Positions 1 through 13,314 of a DNA stretch of 64,000 nt are shown in pieces. How positions within the stretch are numbered: position 1 is the stretch's first letter; every line of letters starts with the position of its first letter. The translations under genes were made by a program, and so were the position numbers. This DNA is from Batrachochytrium dendrobatidis JAM81 (Eukaryota; Chytridiomycota; Chytridiomycetes; Rhizophydiales), in contig NW_006281103.1 of assembly GCF_000203795.2 (NCBI RefSeq), forward strand, positions 815,658-879,657. Reading direction: 5' to 3'. Under the pieces are notes generated by a model. That model was not told where the DNA came from. It ran no database searches and saw only the letters and a program-made list of their open reading frames with translations.

Positions 1-3000
1 CTATCCAAGTGGGTATTCGGAGCCATGGTTGGATTTTCTTCAGTAGCATTCAAGCCTGTTGATAAAGGCCCGTTTTGTGTTGCACTGCGTACAATCTCCA
101 ATTCTTTTATAGTCGACTTGCGGACCATCATAATTATTAACGTCCAATGCTCTTTGGCAGTCAAGGGAGCTTTAGGATCTACATTTCCTGATTCACAAAG
201 ATACTGTCGCTTTGCCCATCCAGATCGAGGATCAAGCGAAGTGTAATTGCTTAAAAGCGTAATGTACGCAGATGCATGTTCAGTAGAGTGCCCTACAACG
301 GACCACTCTACAGATAGTTGTGATGGAATCGAACCACCATTTACAATTGTGATTTTTCTTGTATAAGTAAAATTGCAAGATATATCACCAAAGTCGAGAT
401 CTCCACGATGTGAAAGTAAAATGGTACCGCCTTTTCCTTTAAGTGGAATAACCGAATTTCCACATTCTGCCCGGATTGTAATATTTCCAAGAGACGTGGT
501 TGCACTACGTGCAAGGAATCGAGTACCAAGCTCAACCGCTTTGTTTGGCGGAAGTGACACTCGCAACATATTATACCAGCTAGTAAATACTCCCTTGTTA
601 TTCAATCTTGATTTTTTGATATCCTCTACATCGATTAAACCGCCAAATTGAGTAATAGTATACTCTTCGTTTTCTACTTCAAAAAATGCAACAACGCCAA
701 CCAGACCCAAATTCTGAACAAAAAATCGCTTTTCGCATGCACTATTAAAAGGCACCATACCAAAATCAAGGCCCTTGAGCATCGTGTCTTTGTCATTCAA
801 GTAGATAATTTCAAGACGACCCACTCCACCATTGCCTTGAATATGAGCAGTCAGCGATTTTCCTTCCCAAAGTACTCTGAGTGTCGTGTGAAACAAATTC
901 TCCGAATTGGGTTGGAAAAAAACCTTGAGAGTAGACGTACTGCAAGGCTCAATAAATCCGCGCAAGGGAAACACATCGAATTCAGAGCTGATCATGGGCT
1001 GCACTAGAAAATCTACGCCAAATAAACCATCATTGACAATCTCAAACAAGTGCGTATATATTGAATTGACTGGATGCACGCCAATATCAATTTGAGGGCT
1101 TGATTTGACGGAAATGAGTTGCTCTCCTTTGATATCTCGAAGATACAGCTGTGGGATAGAGCCAGATCCACTGATTTCAAACGTTTCAAAATGATCGCCA
1201 AAATATACCCGCACAGATTTTTGAAGCACAGCTGTGGATTTTGGAATATACCCAATAATCAAATTAACCTTGGATCGTGGCGGACAGTTTCCATCAGGAT
1301 TGTGAATACTAACTCCTTTGGATGCTAATTGCTCTACCCAAAATGGCACCTCATCCTGCAACGTGTCTGGTGTGGCTGCAATCAGGGCATTAAGATTGCG
1401 AAGAACAGCTGTTTCGGGGCGGCTTTTAGACTCTGCAATAGTCAAGCGTGCCAAATCACCGTCGTATTTACTCCAGTCTCCATCATCAGGTTCAGGTCGC
1501 GCATGATATCGGAATCCTAAATTGCCCTTGTTTGACAGTGTAACAATCTTGATATATGTTCTGTTGATTCGAGAAACCCCAAAATCCACTTTTTTAAGCG
1601 GAGTGTCGAGTTTAAGCATAGTGCATCCTCCCACACCATGAACAGTGCCTTTGAAATTCTGAAAATCGTAAGCAAGAACGATTTGATATTCATACTCCAA
1701 TAACATGGTGGGTGTAAATAATACAGTAATAACGGTTTCTTCGCCAATGCTCAAAGTGCCAGATTTGGGGTCCACAACAATTGGAGAAGGTATATTATGA
1801 GATGCTAGCTGCTGCATACTGTCAAAATCAGCATCTGTTTGTACTGGAGATTGAAAAATAGGAACCAGACTGATTTTGTAATTCAAAAAGATGTTACCGT
1901 CGTTGCCAATCTTAAACGACTTTTTATAAGTCTTGTTTAAGCGCATTACGCCAAAATCAAGGCTGTCCAATGCATCCGCGGGTATTATAACAAGACGAGG
2001 AATACCGACGCTTCCTCTAATTGTTAGCATAAAATTATCGCCACGGCTATCTGAAGATCTTATAAATGCCTTTATATCTAGACGCTCGACTATTTGCGGA
2101 GTGTAAACAACAACAATGTCTTTGGTTTCATGTGGGCCAATAATAAGATTCTGCTGATTATCCAGTTCAAGAAATATATCTGGGTGAAAACAATTAAAAA
2201 CAATGTGTGCCTCGGCTGCTCCTTTGTTTTGCACTTTGACTACTCGGCGATTAGGATGCTTAAACAAAGCTGTGCCGTAGTCGAGCTGCTTGGTAAACAC
2301 TACCAATTCGGGGTATCCTCCAATTCCGTGAAGTTGAACAAACATGGGATCTTTTGTCAAACTTTCTTCAGAGATGGGTGTGATTTTGAGATGGGAGCGC
2401 ACGCTTCCAATGGATTTCGGCATAAATTTCACTAATAGGTCTGTGTGACAATCTGCATCAAGAACTCCTTGTTCAGGATCAGCTTGGAATTGTGAATGTG
2501 AGCTTTCAACAAAATATTTGAGACATAGAATGCCAGTGTTGCGCAATCGAATTTTCAGCACTTTTTGAGTTCCAACACGCAAGGTACCAAAATCCAAATT
2601 TGTAACTTCAAGCACCAAGCGACTCGATGCACCAATTGCGTGTATTTGAATATCTTGTTTCGAAAAGTCTTCGGTGTGTAAAACAAATTGGGATTGTATT
2701 TTGTACTGCGCTAGATTTGGAACAAGTATCACATCAACGGACTGTGTGCTTCCTGGCCAAAGTTTTCCTTTCTCTGGAAATATTGAGATTGGATTGGGAA
2801 TGCAGCTTTTGTTTTTAGGCAGTGCGGGTGGATCGTATTTTGTGAGGGGTGTGTACTGAATACCTACTGGTTCTAGCCTCCATGAAAGCAATTTAGTGCC
2901 TGTATTTGTGAATTTTATTTGTAACGTCTGTTCATATTTGTTTTAGAGATAACATGCTGCAATGAATAAATTTTGAATATATGAAATATAATAGTTTAAA

Positions 3001-6000
3001 CACTTACATGACGATTATTAACAGACTTTATCCCAAAATTAATATTTTTATCCCATGGAATTAACGGGGGTTGAAGTGAGCCTTTGATCCACCATGCAAA
3101 TGTTTGCTTTTGTGATGGTGACTTTATGATTTCCAAAGCAAGCGGACATGTGTAATCTCCCTGTCAACAGTCAAAATGAAATAGCCCAGTTTTAAATCAA
3201 CATTGTATGAATAATAGTTTTAAATTATATCAAATTTTAGTCAAGTTACCTTTTCGTTGCCGTTAAATTTGAGCACAACTGTAAATGATTGAAAAGGAGG
3301 AAGACGCAAAGGGAAAATGGACTGTTTTGCAATAGACTTTGCATTTGTATTAAACTGTCTAGTTATTTTTTCAAATAGTTTCAATCCATCTATTTGAGCT
3401 GGCTTGCTATTGGCTTGTTGGAATGAATTTTGCAGCTGAGATGAATTTTGCAACTGTTTTTCTTGGTTCATTTGCCAATCGTGCTCATCCCAATCCATTT
3501 CAATAGCATCTGGAGCTTCTTGACCAAATAACTGCTCGTTAAAGTGCCAATTTAGTTCTTCACCATAGATGTATTGTGGTTCCCATGTGACGTATCTTTC
3601 ATCAATTGAAGACAAACTTGAAATGACTATATCTATCGTCCCTGTGTTCTTGATCATGAGCGTCTTGGTTTTGGCAGATTCGGTACTTACAAATCCGAAA
3701 TCCACCACGCCGTCAGAAATAGCATTCATTTTTTTCAAGGATAATTTTGAATCCACTGGTTGTGGACATGCAAGATTCGAATCAATAACAAAGTGGCCTC
3801 CATATCCCAGCAAACTCATCACATGAGTTGTCATACCAACATTAAATGAAAGCAATTCAGAAACTATTGCATCGGTTTGAGGTGAGAATGCTATTGGAAG
3901 TTCGACAGTTGATTTTGCAGCAATTTTGATATTGGTTTTACTGGGAATAATTGATTTTGATGAAGCAAGAACAAATTCGGCATCGATAGAAAGATTATTT
4001 AGCATTATAACTGATTTGTTGCAAGTATTTGACACGGCAAGATCACCAAAATCAATCCAGTCTGGGATGATCGTTACATCAGGTACTCCAACAGAGCATT
4101 CAAACTGCCATGGACCCAATTCATACTTTTGTCGGATGCGATCGGTTATCTCTTCTGAAACATCACCCAGGTGCTCGCTTGGATCAATATAGCTTGCATG
4201 CATCAAACACTTGAAATCACCAGGCTGGTTTGATGTGAATGAAACGTCAACAACTAAATACTCGAAAGGCTTTAGTGTAACTTGCGACACAGAAAGTGAA
4301 AATGGATTCCACAAAGTACTCGACTCGTTGGCTCTACTCGATGATAATTCCATATCTTCGCTAGTTGATCGTTTTGATTGTATGGAACTTTCCAGCATGA
4401 CTAACCGACCTTCCCATAAAAGATCAGTGCAAGATTTGTTTCGAACCACAATCTTTCGCGAAAAGGTTTCCATCACTCGTGATCGTGGAAACTTGATCGA
4501 GCTAATGCCACGTCGTAGTTCATGCCAAATCAAGTCGTTTACAACACCGTATAACTGAACACATGTAAACCCCGGGTGATTGAAATTTGTGTCAAAAACA
4601 GTGATTGACCCTAACGCAATATGCTCCATTGTTTCCTGCGTTAGGTATAGCGATGGATCGAGTCGGACTGGGATATATATTGTCGATGCAGCAGATACTT
4701 CACCATCAAGTGGCACATCAGTAATAAAATGAAAGGAAAGAACAATACGATATCGTTGTGTATCACTAGTTAAGTTTGAAAGAGTGATATATTCAAGTTG
4801 CCCAGAATTGCGTGCTTTGGACATTGAGCCAAATACAATCAACTGCGCCTCGCTAATCTGTAGCACTTTGGAAACGTTGGACCAAGATGCTTTGGTTTTT
4901 TCAGTTTCTGATGAATCGAGGATGACTTTGAATTTTTCTGGCGGTGTCATTTGTTCACCGAATGGTTTTCGATAAAAGTTTTTTAAACTCGTAAAAGTTT
5001 GCGAGTTGGCCAAAAACGCATCATTTGTCACCACACAGTGCAACTTGTGACTACACACTTCGATGTTTTTGGGTTTGGTCATTTTTGTTATTAAAGGTAT
5101 TAGAAATTCTCCTGCTTTAGAGTGTTTAAACGCGATTTCTATTGAAATGGTCATTTTGGTGCTAAGAACAATTGATATGCCTTGGTGCTCGGTAGTCTGG
5201 TGAGGTTTGCTATCAACAACCACGTTGGGCACATTGAGTTTCCGGTTAGAATAATCACTCTCCATGGCTTTGAATGTAATAGGGCATCCATTAGGAACAA
5301 GAAGATAGAGTTGAGCAGTTACATGGCCAATGTTGGTTATAGGAAACATGACAGTGGCTGAAGTTCCAATTGAAACCATTGGAAAGTATATATCTTCCAG
5401 CACCGGGACAAGAATGCTTGGTCCAGAAAATGCAGAAACATCAATATTAATCGGTGGAGTATTTGCAGCATGAACAACGATTGTTTCTTGTCGTACACCA
5501 CTCATGGCAGATTCAAAATCAACTAAAACCGATCGTCGCTCTCCTGGCTGCATTACTATATGTTTGTTGTTGTTGACGACCAGCTCGTGTGTACTAGTAG
5601 AAAACTGTACAGCCAACGATCGTACTGTATCCAGATTTTGTAGATTCAGTTTCTTCTGCACATGCAAAAAGTAAATATCTGTTGGCCCAAATTCTAGTTT
5701 CTGTTCAAGTACTTTTAGAGAAAAAGAACACATGGCGCGAAGGGGAAGACGAGTAGCTTCTCCGCCAAACGAAATAAGCATAATCTCATCCTCAATAGGT
5801 CCATCAAGCTCGTGTGCATTGAATTTTACCGACATAGCTTTGCGCTCAAATGGAGAAAGTATGAGTTGAGTTTGTGGAAGATTAAATGCTCCTGAAGAAA
5901 TTGCTGGATTCATAACAACAATGACGGGACATTCAATTGGCAAAAGATTCACAATTATGAATGTAGATGTACGCAATTGTCCTTTTGGACAAAATCCAAA

Positions 6001-7991
6001 ATCTAGCAAAGGCGGCAGGAGTTTAATAGAAGGCGTGTTGTATGCAGACAGCGAGACCCTATCAAATATTTGTAATCATAGTTGATATCAGCACATCTAC
6101 AGTCACAATGAAATTGTAATATTTTAAAAAGCACAAATATATCAGTACAATACCTTTCAATAGGAAATCCGTCAGCACGACGAATATTCAAATAGCCGTG
6201 TACTTGTGATGATTTTCGATATTGGAATGGTTGTGGGGTAAACGCGACTTTTACTCGAATTGATTCACCTCGGCAAACTGTCCCAAATGATGGTGTCACA
6301 TAAAAAAGCTGGTGTGGATATACTTGAATGTGAAACGAAATATCCTGCAAAAAAGAGGTATTTTGAAGAAATGTGTCAATGTGGTATGGTGCATGTTTGA
6401 AAGAAAGCATAGCCGATTTTAAATTCAAGGTAAGCACTGATGGCATTGGAGTCTCCATTATTGCCACGGGAGTTGATACGGTGTGCATATCTGTCCAGAC
6501 TAAATGTAGTGTTAGTAACAAAGTATAACATTTGACTTGTGGTGTCTTGCAAACGCAAGTGGATCAAAGTATGCTTACGCGATGGAGTGTATGTATGTAT
6601 ATTTTGACTAAAAAAGTCTGGTGCAATCAAAACACCTGTATTTTGTTGGTATGGAAAGGTAAGCTTTGTATTATTCATGCCAGATACATTTGGATTTAAA
6701 ACAGCTGTGGTTTCTTTTGCTAAGGATGCTAAAAGGAGTGTTTTTTGACGAGCAGCATAACCCAACTTGTTTGATGTAGATACTTCGGTGTTGCGGTGGG
6801 TTGCCAATAGTGTGGCATTTGAGGGCCGTGTATACCAAACAGACCAAAACAAATGGATCATTCGAAGCAAATAGGGGTGTAGGTTGCTTTCAGGTTGAGC
6901 AATGCTTGATTTACTCGATGAATTTTCTTTGGATTCAGAAGCCAAAAATGAGGATGAAGTTGACGTACTATTGGCTGTTTCGATTACTTGTTTTTCGTTT
7001 TCATAGCTATTTGCTATCAGAGTTTCAATTCGCGAACGATAAAAGTGGTCGATACGCATCCGGTTGCGACTCGTGGTAGGCAAATGTTTTACTAGTGCTT
7101 CTACAACTGCACTTATTAACAATGGATGAAGCCTGCTACTGATAATTGCACAAAACACACGATCTACATATTCCATAAAGTGGGACGTGTTGGACTCGGG
7201 AATTTGAAAAAAATGAGATAGAGCAGAAATATAGTAGATTCGTGACTGAAAGGTCTGCACGGTTGTTTCTGTTTTGATTTCAATGGTTGGAATGTTGTTT
7301 GAGGCAGCAAGAGAATCGGTATTAGGGGGAAAGAGCAGAATAAATTGATCCAGGACAGATTGAAATGCAAGCAGACGAATATTTGTAAAAAAGTCGGGCA
7401 TCATCATTACTGAAACCGATGCCCCCAACATTTGTGCAGCAAGACATCGTTCGGTCCAGTTCTATTTTTCAGTAATTTGAAAGGTTGGATTGGTGCACAG
7501 TAAATAAGATAGCGGGTTCAAATATCGCTTTTAGTTAGATCTACATGAGTTTGAACGGGTCAAATTAAATCCTAAAGTTTATATTTGAAAAAATCCAGAC
7601 TTAGATACTACATACTTCTGAGCCAGACTGAATGTCTATCAATTGCACAATTAGTCGTGTTCTCTTGGCAAGATTGACGGCTACAATAGTTCTGAGTATT
7701 CCCTGAGATATCATTTGAAGAGCCTTTAACCCAGTGAGTCTTATCAAGGGCTCGGGAGACCCAAGAGCAATGATAATAATATCCCAGCTTTTCTCATACT
7801 CGTATGGTCTGCTAAAAGACTTGGAGCAATAATACGCGCAAGAAGCATAAGTTTATATACATGTGCTCAAGCAGTAAAACATGACACAATCCTCTTACTA
7901 TATCTGTTGAAAGAACCTGCCCAGCTTGACGGATAGCATTGCAAGATGGCTCATTATAACAAATATTTTGACCTGAGATGCGTGGCAGCAT
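1..7991 (-). CDS. Giant flagellar ASH-repeat protein (HYDIN-like), 3' end beyond window
   Basis: Seven exons join in phase: 7991-7899, 7819-7616, 7461-6579, 6499-6154, 6058-3250, 3160-3008 and 2927 to the left edge, giving about 2,470 residues with no stop seen. The start is the ATG of MLPRISGQN. Residues up to about 390 are helical and resemble an ARM/HEAT fold. The rest is a chain of at least ten immunoglobulin-like ASH/MSP repeats. Each begins with a DFG-type strand followed by a hydrophobic strand ending in N-x-G, for example LLDFGFCPKGQ, VVDFGFVSTESAKTKT, LDFGTLRVGTQKVLK, SLDFGVMRLNKTYKKS and DLDFGDISCNFTYTRK. Such arrays occur in axonemal proteins (HYDIN, CFAP65, CFAP74, CFAP47, DLEC1), so a role in the zoospore flagellum is likely. 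Which family member it is cannot be settled by eye. It is divergent from SART1 across about 175 bp. Confidence 0.85.
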
Positions 7992-8073
7992 GATTGATGG
8001 ATTTAAATTCCACTTGGGAATCTAACGAGTTGAAGTCGGAGCGAAGCGGAGATTTGACAAATTCAAATCAGAT

Positions 8074-8079
8074 CACGTG
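8074..8079. promoter_or_regulatory. CACGTG palindrome in shared divergent promoter
   Basis: An E-box/CDEI-like CACGTG lies 83 bp upstream of the ASH-protein ATG and 88 bp upstream of the proposed SART1 ATG. Its central position in a divergent promoter, repeated in three other gene pairs here, suggests a bHLH-type factor site. Function is inferred. Confidence 0.4.
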
Positions 8080-8166
8080 TGTATGATTTCACTTTTTGAA
8101 TTGAAATTGATTTGCATTTAAATCAAGACAATTTAAAGGCTGGCAAATACTAAAAAACTGCAGCCT

Positions 8167-11100
8167 ATGCCACAAGGTGGGTCAGCGGCTTTGATGTAAA
8201 GTTGAAAACGAGCCTTTTATTTTAAAAGGCACACTTTTTCTTAAATAGTCAGATGCATTGCTGAATGACACAGTAGATCCGATTGCATGTGCATAATCAA
8301 CCTTTAACAATGCATTGCAACCATTGATATGTAGATGCAGAGTCGAATGAAAAAGAAGTCTCTCTTTCGGTTGAAGAAACCAACAAGCTTCGCACTTTAC
8401 TTGGATTAAAACCATTGGAAACTGGTCCATCCTCAAAGAATGCGCAAGCTGAAGATAACTTTCAACGACACAAGGACGATGCAATCAAGAAAAAGGAACG
8501 TATGGATCTGGCAGAGAAAATCAATCGGTATTGTTTTGCTTGTGCAGAGTGTAGTGTGTAGAGTCTAGACTAAAGGATTTTGTTGGGTATTGTCCAACTC
8601 GGTACTCTTGTTTTTAGAGAAAAGGAATTGGCACACAGAAATAAGAAACTTGCAGGAAAAGGACTTGGCGAGGCTTCAGATGAAGAAGATGCTGTTGGAG
8701 ATGCTGCAGCATGGGTTTTGAAAACTAAAGCCAAGAGTGTGTCAAATAAAGTAAGCAAGCGAGAGCAACGACTTGCCAATAAGAGAGCTCAGGAACTCAC
8801 AGAAATGGACCAGCAAGCGTATAGCTCTGGTACGATACTTGAGACTTTAATTCAATGTATATATATTTTATTATATTCGAGTCGCTCATATTATAGCCAC
8901 GTTTATAGTTGATCTTGCTGGTTTGCGAGTTGGGCACGCTATTGACGATTTAGCAGAAACGGGAGAAACTACTTTGATTCTTAAAGATTCGACAATTATG
9001 GAAAACGAAGGTGAAACTTGATTTGTGTTGGAATAATGGTAATCTAAATTGTATATTTTCTAATGGCATTTGATTTTGCAGAGGATGGCGATGAACTAGT
9101 TTCTGTGTCATTGGCAGAACATGAACGCACCAAAAAAAACCTGGATAACAAAAAGAAACGTCCAGGATACAATCCCTACGACGACGATTCAGAGTTGGGA
9201 GGGAAAAAAGACATTCTACATCAGTACAACGATGAAGATGTAAAAACTAGCTTTACTCTTGGCTCAAAAGGCATAGTGGATATCGAAAAACTAGAGACAG
9301 CCAAAATAGAAGTTTCGGAGAAAATGCGACTTCAAACAGTTTCTCTTGATTACGAGAAAACTCGACAGATTGCAGACTACTACACCAAAGACGAACTGGT
9401 GTCATTCAAGAAGCCTAAATCCAAATCTAAATCCAAACGAGCATCTTCGCGAAAACAACTGGATAAGAGTGATGAACTATATGAAAATCTGAGTGCGAAT
9501 ATGGATGTTGATCAGCCTGCTACGGGAGTGTTTGCCAATAGTAACATTACTGCAGACGTGGACAATATCAATTTTGTCGATGACGATGATCTACAGTTGG
9601 CCTTGGCTGGTGCACGCAGAAGGGCTGCAACTAAAATCAATTTATCTGGAGAGTCTATTGCAACACAAGTAACTACAGGTGCATTTGACTTGCAAAAATC
9701 AAATGATCAGAATAGCAGCGGGCTGGTTATGTCAGATACTAGTGAGTTTGTGCAGACTTTGGGAAATGTTTCTATGTTGGCGACTCGAGAAGCAGAGCGA
9801 GCAGCTTCAAAGGCGTTGGTGATGGAAAGTGTTGTTGCGTCACAGATTCAAGCAGATCATAAAGCTCCCGCCGAGTCAAACGAGGATCCTGATGATGGCA
9901 AGATGGATTTAGATGGTGAAAACGAAGATGGAGAAATTGATGAAATATCAAAGACGGAGCAGGAACCAGAAGCCAGCAAACAGGTAGTGTTACAAATTTG
10001 TTTTTTTGATTTGATCGATTTGTATAGTACTGCACATGATTAGGATGATTGTTGATTAGTAACATGTTTACTAATGCTATACTTTGAATTTATAGAAGGC
10101 CGTAATTGTAGATGAGCCACTTGTATCTTCAGGCATTGCTGCCACAATGGCTTTGTTGAATCAAAAAGGACTGATTCAGCCATTAACCGAAGAAGCACGA
10201 GCCAGGGAAGCCAAACTACAGGAGCATCAAAAATGGCTTACACAACGCAAACTATTAGATCGTCTCAAGGACAGTAAACGATTGTCAGGGTCATCACGAG
10301 ACAGAGGATATTCCCGTAGTGCACAAGAAATGGAAGATGATCGAGATCGAGAACGTGCAGAGCGAGATGCTGAACGTGCTCGTTTAAGGGAAGTGGAGAG
10401 ACGGTTTGAAAACTATTCACCCGATGTGAATATCAAGTATCATGATGATCACGGTCGTGAATTGTCGACCAAGGAGGTATGATTAGTGACTAGATCAATT
10501 CATTTTGGACTTGTGTGGTAATCTTTTATTGAAATGCAGGCATGGAATCAATTGGCATATAAATTTTATGGCATTATGCCAGGCAAACTCAAGACAGAGA
10601 AGCGACTCAAAAAACTACAAGAAGAGTTGAAAATGAAGCAAATGAGCAGCATTGATACTCCACTTGGGTTTTCCAGTGCATTACAGGAAAAGACGCGACG
10701 GACTGGACAGGCGCATGTAACATTAAGTGTTGGAAACCACAGGTAAGACCGAGGGTTGAATTTGACACAAAGATGCCTTTTTAGGTAGCAATGCAGTAGG
10801 GATGATCATTGTAGCTTATACTAATAGACTGAATGTGATATAGCATTACACCACTGCAGGTAGCATTACCCAAAGCAAATGTAAATATTGGAGCCAAAAA
10901 CCAAAGCAAAGGATCAACAAAGCCACGACAAGGTGCTCAGACAGGGAAACTGGCAGATACCGAGGGTGCTAGATCCAGCAACGAGACAGTGTGGATGGGA
11001 GGGGATAACAATTTGACATTCCAAGCAAATGGAGCAGATGTATCGATTACACGAGAACCCACAGTAACAGTTGAGCCAGTAACGACAACAACAACAACGG

Positions 11101-11201
11101 CAACCACTTCAAGAGAAAAGGTGGTATTTGGTCTGAGTATGGGAGGAGTAAAGCGAAAAGGAGGACCGAATGGATTGGCAGGATTAAATAAGAAGCGATA
11201 A
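8167..11201 (+). CDS. SART1: U4/U6.U5 tri-snRNP-associated protein SART1/Snu66
   Basis: Eight exons (8167-8176, 8335-8527, 8618-8829, 8909-9010, 9082-9983, 10096-10476, 10540-10742, 10844-11201) encode about 786 residues. Hallmarks of the family appear in order: SVEETNKLRTLLGLKPLE near the N-terminus, a charged coiled segment, DLAGLRVGHAID, the KKKRPGYNPYDDD block, a central acidic region with a KSK repeat, and the C-terminal block EAWNQLAYKFYG / KTEKRLKKLQEE / MSSIDTPLGF. Snu66/SART1 is a core component of the U4/U6.U5 tri-snRNP, needed for spliceosome activation in the nucleus. The N-terminus is shorter than in animals and lacks the long RS-like leader. The first exon (10 nt, ATGCCACAAG, donor GTGGGT) is the least certain part, but it restores phase exactly. 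Confidence 0.9.
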
Positions 11202-11307
11202 TGTTGAATAAAATAGTTATGAAACCCCACAAACTACACGATGGAAGCGGACAATCGACCAGTTGAAAGTCATGTGAAGGTCAACTAGACCACAAACTGA
11301 GCAGCAA

Positions 11308-13209
11308 TTGTTGCCAACGATGCTGAACGATGCGACTGGAAATAGTCGGAAAAGGAAAGACCATGAACAACTGCCATTTCTATTAGAAATCCAGCAACTG
11401 TACAAGAGTCCAGTGCTATCGACTGCTCCGGATTTAAACGGTCTTTTTGGACTGCCAACCTCCACGAACACTGTTAGCACCACTCATGATAGTAGTCGGA
11501 GCAACTTCTCTTATGAACTGGAAGGATTCCCCTTCAATGCCATTCCTGTTGGCTCTTCACTGGATTTGTTTCTATTGAATCAACTACAATCTCAACATCA
11601 TCCTCTGTCCAACATGACTGCATTGGACTCTTCTCGACTTACTACTGGATCCAGTACAGATGCCGACGTTACACTCCATCCTGCATTCTCTCATCTCTTT
11701 TCATCCTCATCTCATGCATCCTCCTTACTGCCAGAACTTGCTCCATCTATGGATATCCGCAATGCTTCCAACTCTGCATTGTCACGCTCCGCTCAGGATA
11801 CTCCATCCACCTCCATATCGACTGTCTGTGCATTAGATACACTGTCCGAAGATTACAATGCATCACTGAATCACCAGGCAAAAAAGCCAAACAACACTGG
11901 CAGCAGCAGTGGCCGTATCTACATCAAATGGACTGACGATGAAATCCAGAATCTCATTTCTTGGTGGGATAATGATGCAAACTATGCCAACTGGTCATCC
12001 CGTTTCAAGACCCAATCCTACCGCAGAATGCAATCATTATTTAATGACAAGACCGTCAGTCAGATCAAAAACAAAGCAGATGGACTCATCAAATCGTACA
12101 ATGAGGCCATGGGATTGTTGAAGGAAGCGTCCAAATCTCCTCGGAAACGAGATGCACTGACATATGCCCAATTGATTTCACAATGCAAATACTTTGAACG
12201 AATGCACTCAGTGTTTAAAAGGCATTCTGAATGCAGCCTCGAACAAATTGTTTTGGACCAAATCAAGGCTCGAATCCCTCCTGTCGATGCATCGGATTTG
12301 GATGAACCAGTTGGCAATACTAATGGCGATCGTGTTGAAAGTATAAATACCAAGACTACTTTTTTGTCATCACCGTTACAGAATCAGCATCTAATTCATC
12401 GACAATTCGAGTCTGGATCTGAATCTACCACTAGTGATGTCAATACACCCGCTGCTGATCTGTTTGGTAGCTGGGGTACTCATTTATCTGTATCCACTTC
12501 ATCTGAGAATACTTCCGACACGCTTGCTTACTCTGCACTACTGCATCCCTCAAATGCACTTAATATCCCTTCTTTTTCTCCACTTGCACAACCACCAAAA
12601 TTGCATGAGTTGGGATTGTCTGCTCCTATACATGCTTCCGCAACTACCGACATGACTGATCTCTCTCATTTATCTACTTTGCATTCAAAACTTCTGGCTC
12701 TGCAAAGTCAGGAGCTTCACACAAAACAAATCATGGCAGAACTGGAAATTCAGCGACTCAAGACATGGAGCGAAGCTCTGCAAAACCAACATGCAGTAAC
12801 GCAACACGTTGGTGGATTACCAGATCCAGGCGTATCCTCACATAATTCGACTCCTATTCCTGATAATCCATCTTCCCTTTCTGCTGTATCATTTCCATTT
12901 AGAGCATCTAATCCACCTAATCTCAGTCCACATCCTTTTCGCTACAACATGCTTCCGGCTGTACAATCTCTCTTACCAAAAAGTCCTGATATGCTTGGTT
13001 TAGTTCAACGCCAAGAGTTTAAAGCGCGACGGGCTTTGATGGAACTTGATTTGTTTAGAATCAATTCAATGTTGCTTGCTATGGAACCTCCAAGCGATAT
13101 GAAACGAAGCCAAGTGGAAACGTGGAAAACCGAAGTTCAGGGACGGTATGATGATGTCAAGAATGAACTGGATCGTCTTCGCGACCTTCTTGAAAATAAA
13201 GATGACTAA
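11308..13209 (+). CDS. Myb/SANT-like domain protein, putative transcription factor
   Basis: A single exon encodes 633 residues. Residues about 204-290 form a Myb/SANT-like (trihelix-type) domain: a strand with W (YIKWTDDE), a second W pair (ISWWDND), YANWSSRF, then helices ending in a KNKADGLIKSYNEAM-like segment. The flanks are rich in S, T, N, P and H and are probably disordered. The last 40 residues form a charged helix that could dimerise. There is no signal peptide or membrane segment. It starts 106 bp after the SART1 stop on the same strand. Nuclear DNA binding is inferred from the domain; I do not recognise a named orthologue, and the target is unknown. Confidence 0.75.
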   Translation: MLPTMLNDATGNSRKRKDHEQLPFLLEIQQLYKSPVLSTAPDLNGLFGLPTSTNTVSTTHDSSRSNFSYELEGFPFNAIPVGSSLDLFLLNQLQSQHHPLSNMTALDSSRLTTGSSTDADVTLHPAFSHLFSSSSHASSLLPELAPSMDIRNASNSALSRSAQDTPSTSISTVCALDTLSEDYNASLNHQAKKPNNTGSSSGRIYIKWTDDEIQNLISWWDNDANYANWSSRFKTQSYRRMQSLFNDKTVSQIKNKADGLIKSYNEAMGLLKEASKSPRKRDALTYAQLISQCKYFERMHSVFKRHSECSLEQIVLDQIKARIPPVDASDLDEPVGNTNGDRVESINTKTTFLSSPLQNQHLIHRQFESGSESTTSDVNTPAADLFGSWGTHLSVSTSSENTSDTLAYSALLHPSNALNIPSFSPLAQPPKLHELGLSAPIHASATTDMTDLSHLSTLHSKLLALQSQELHTKQIMAELEIQRLKTWSEALQNQHAVTQHVGGLPDPGVSSHNSTPIPDNPSSLSAVSFPFRASNPPNLSPHPFRYNMLPAVQSLLPKSPDMLGLVQRQEFKARRALMELDLFRINSMLLAMEPPSDMKRSQVETWKTEVQGRYDDVKNELDRLRDLLENKDD

Positions 13210-13314
13210 AGTTTGGTGATATACCCATTCTACTCTTTATTTCTAAAATCAACTTGTTGGGCATTGTCATCATGTTTGAATAGATCGCTCCTTTGTACCT
13301 TGAAAACAAATACA

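Noticed and set aside
10937..11483. Antisense frames over the SART1 3' end and the SANT-like gene start
   Set aside because: They are shadows of well-supported plus-strand coding sequence.
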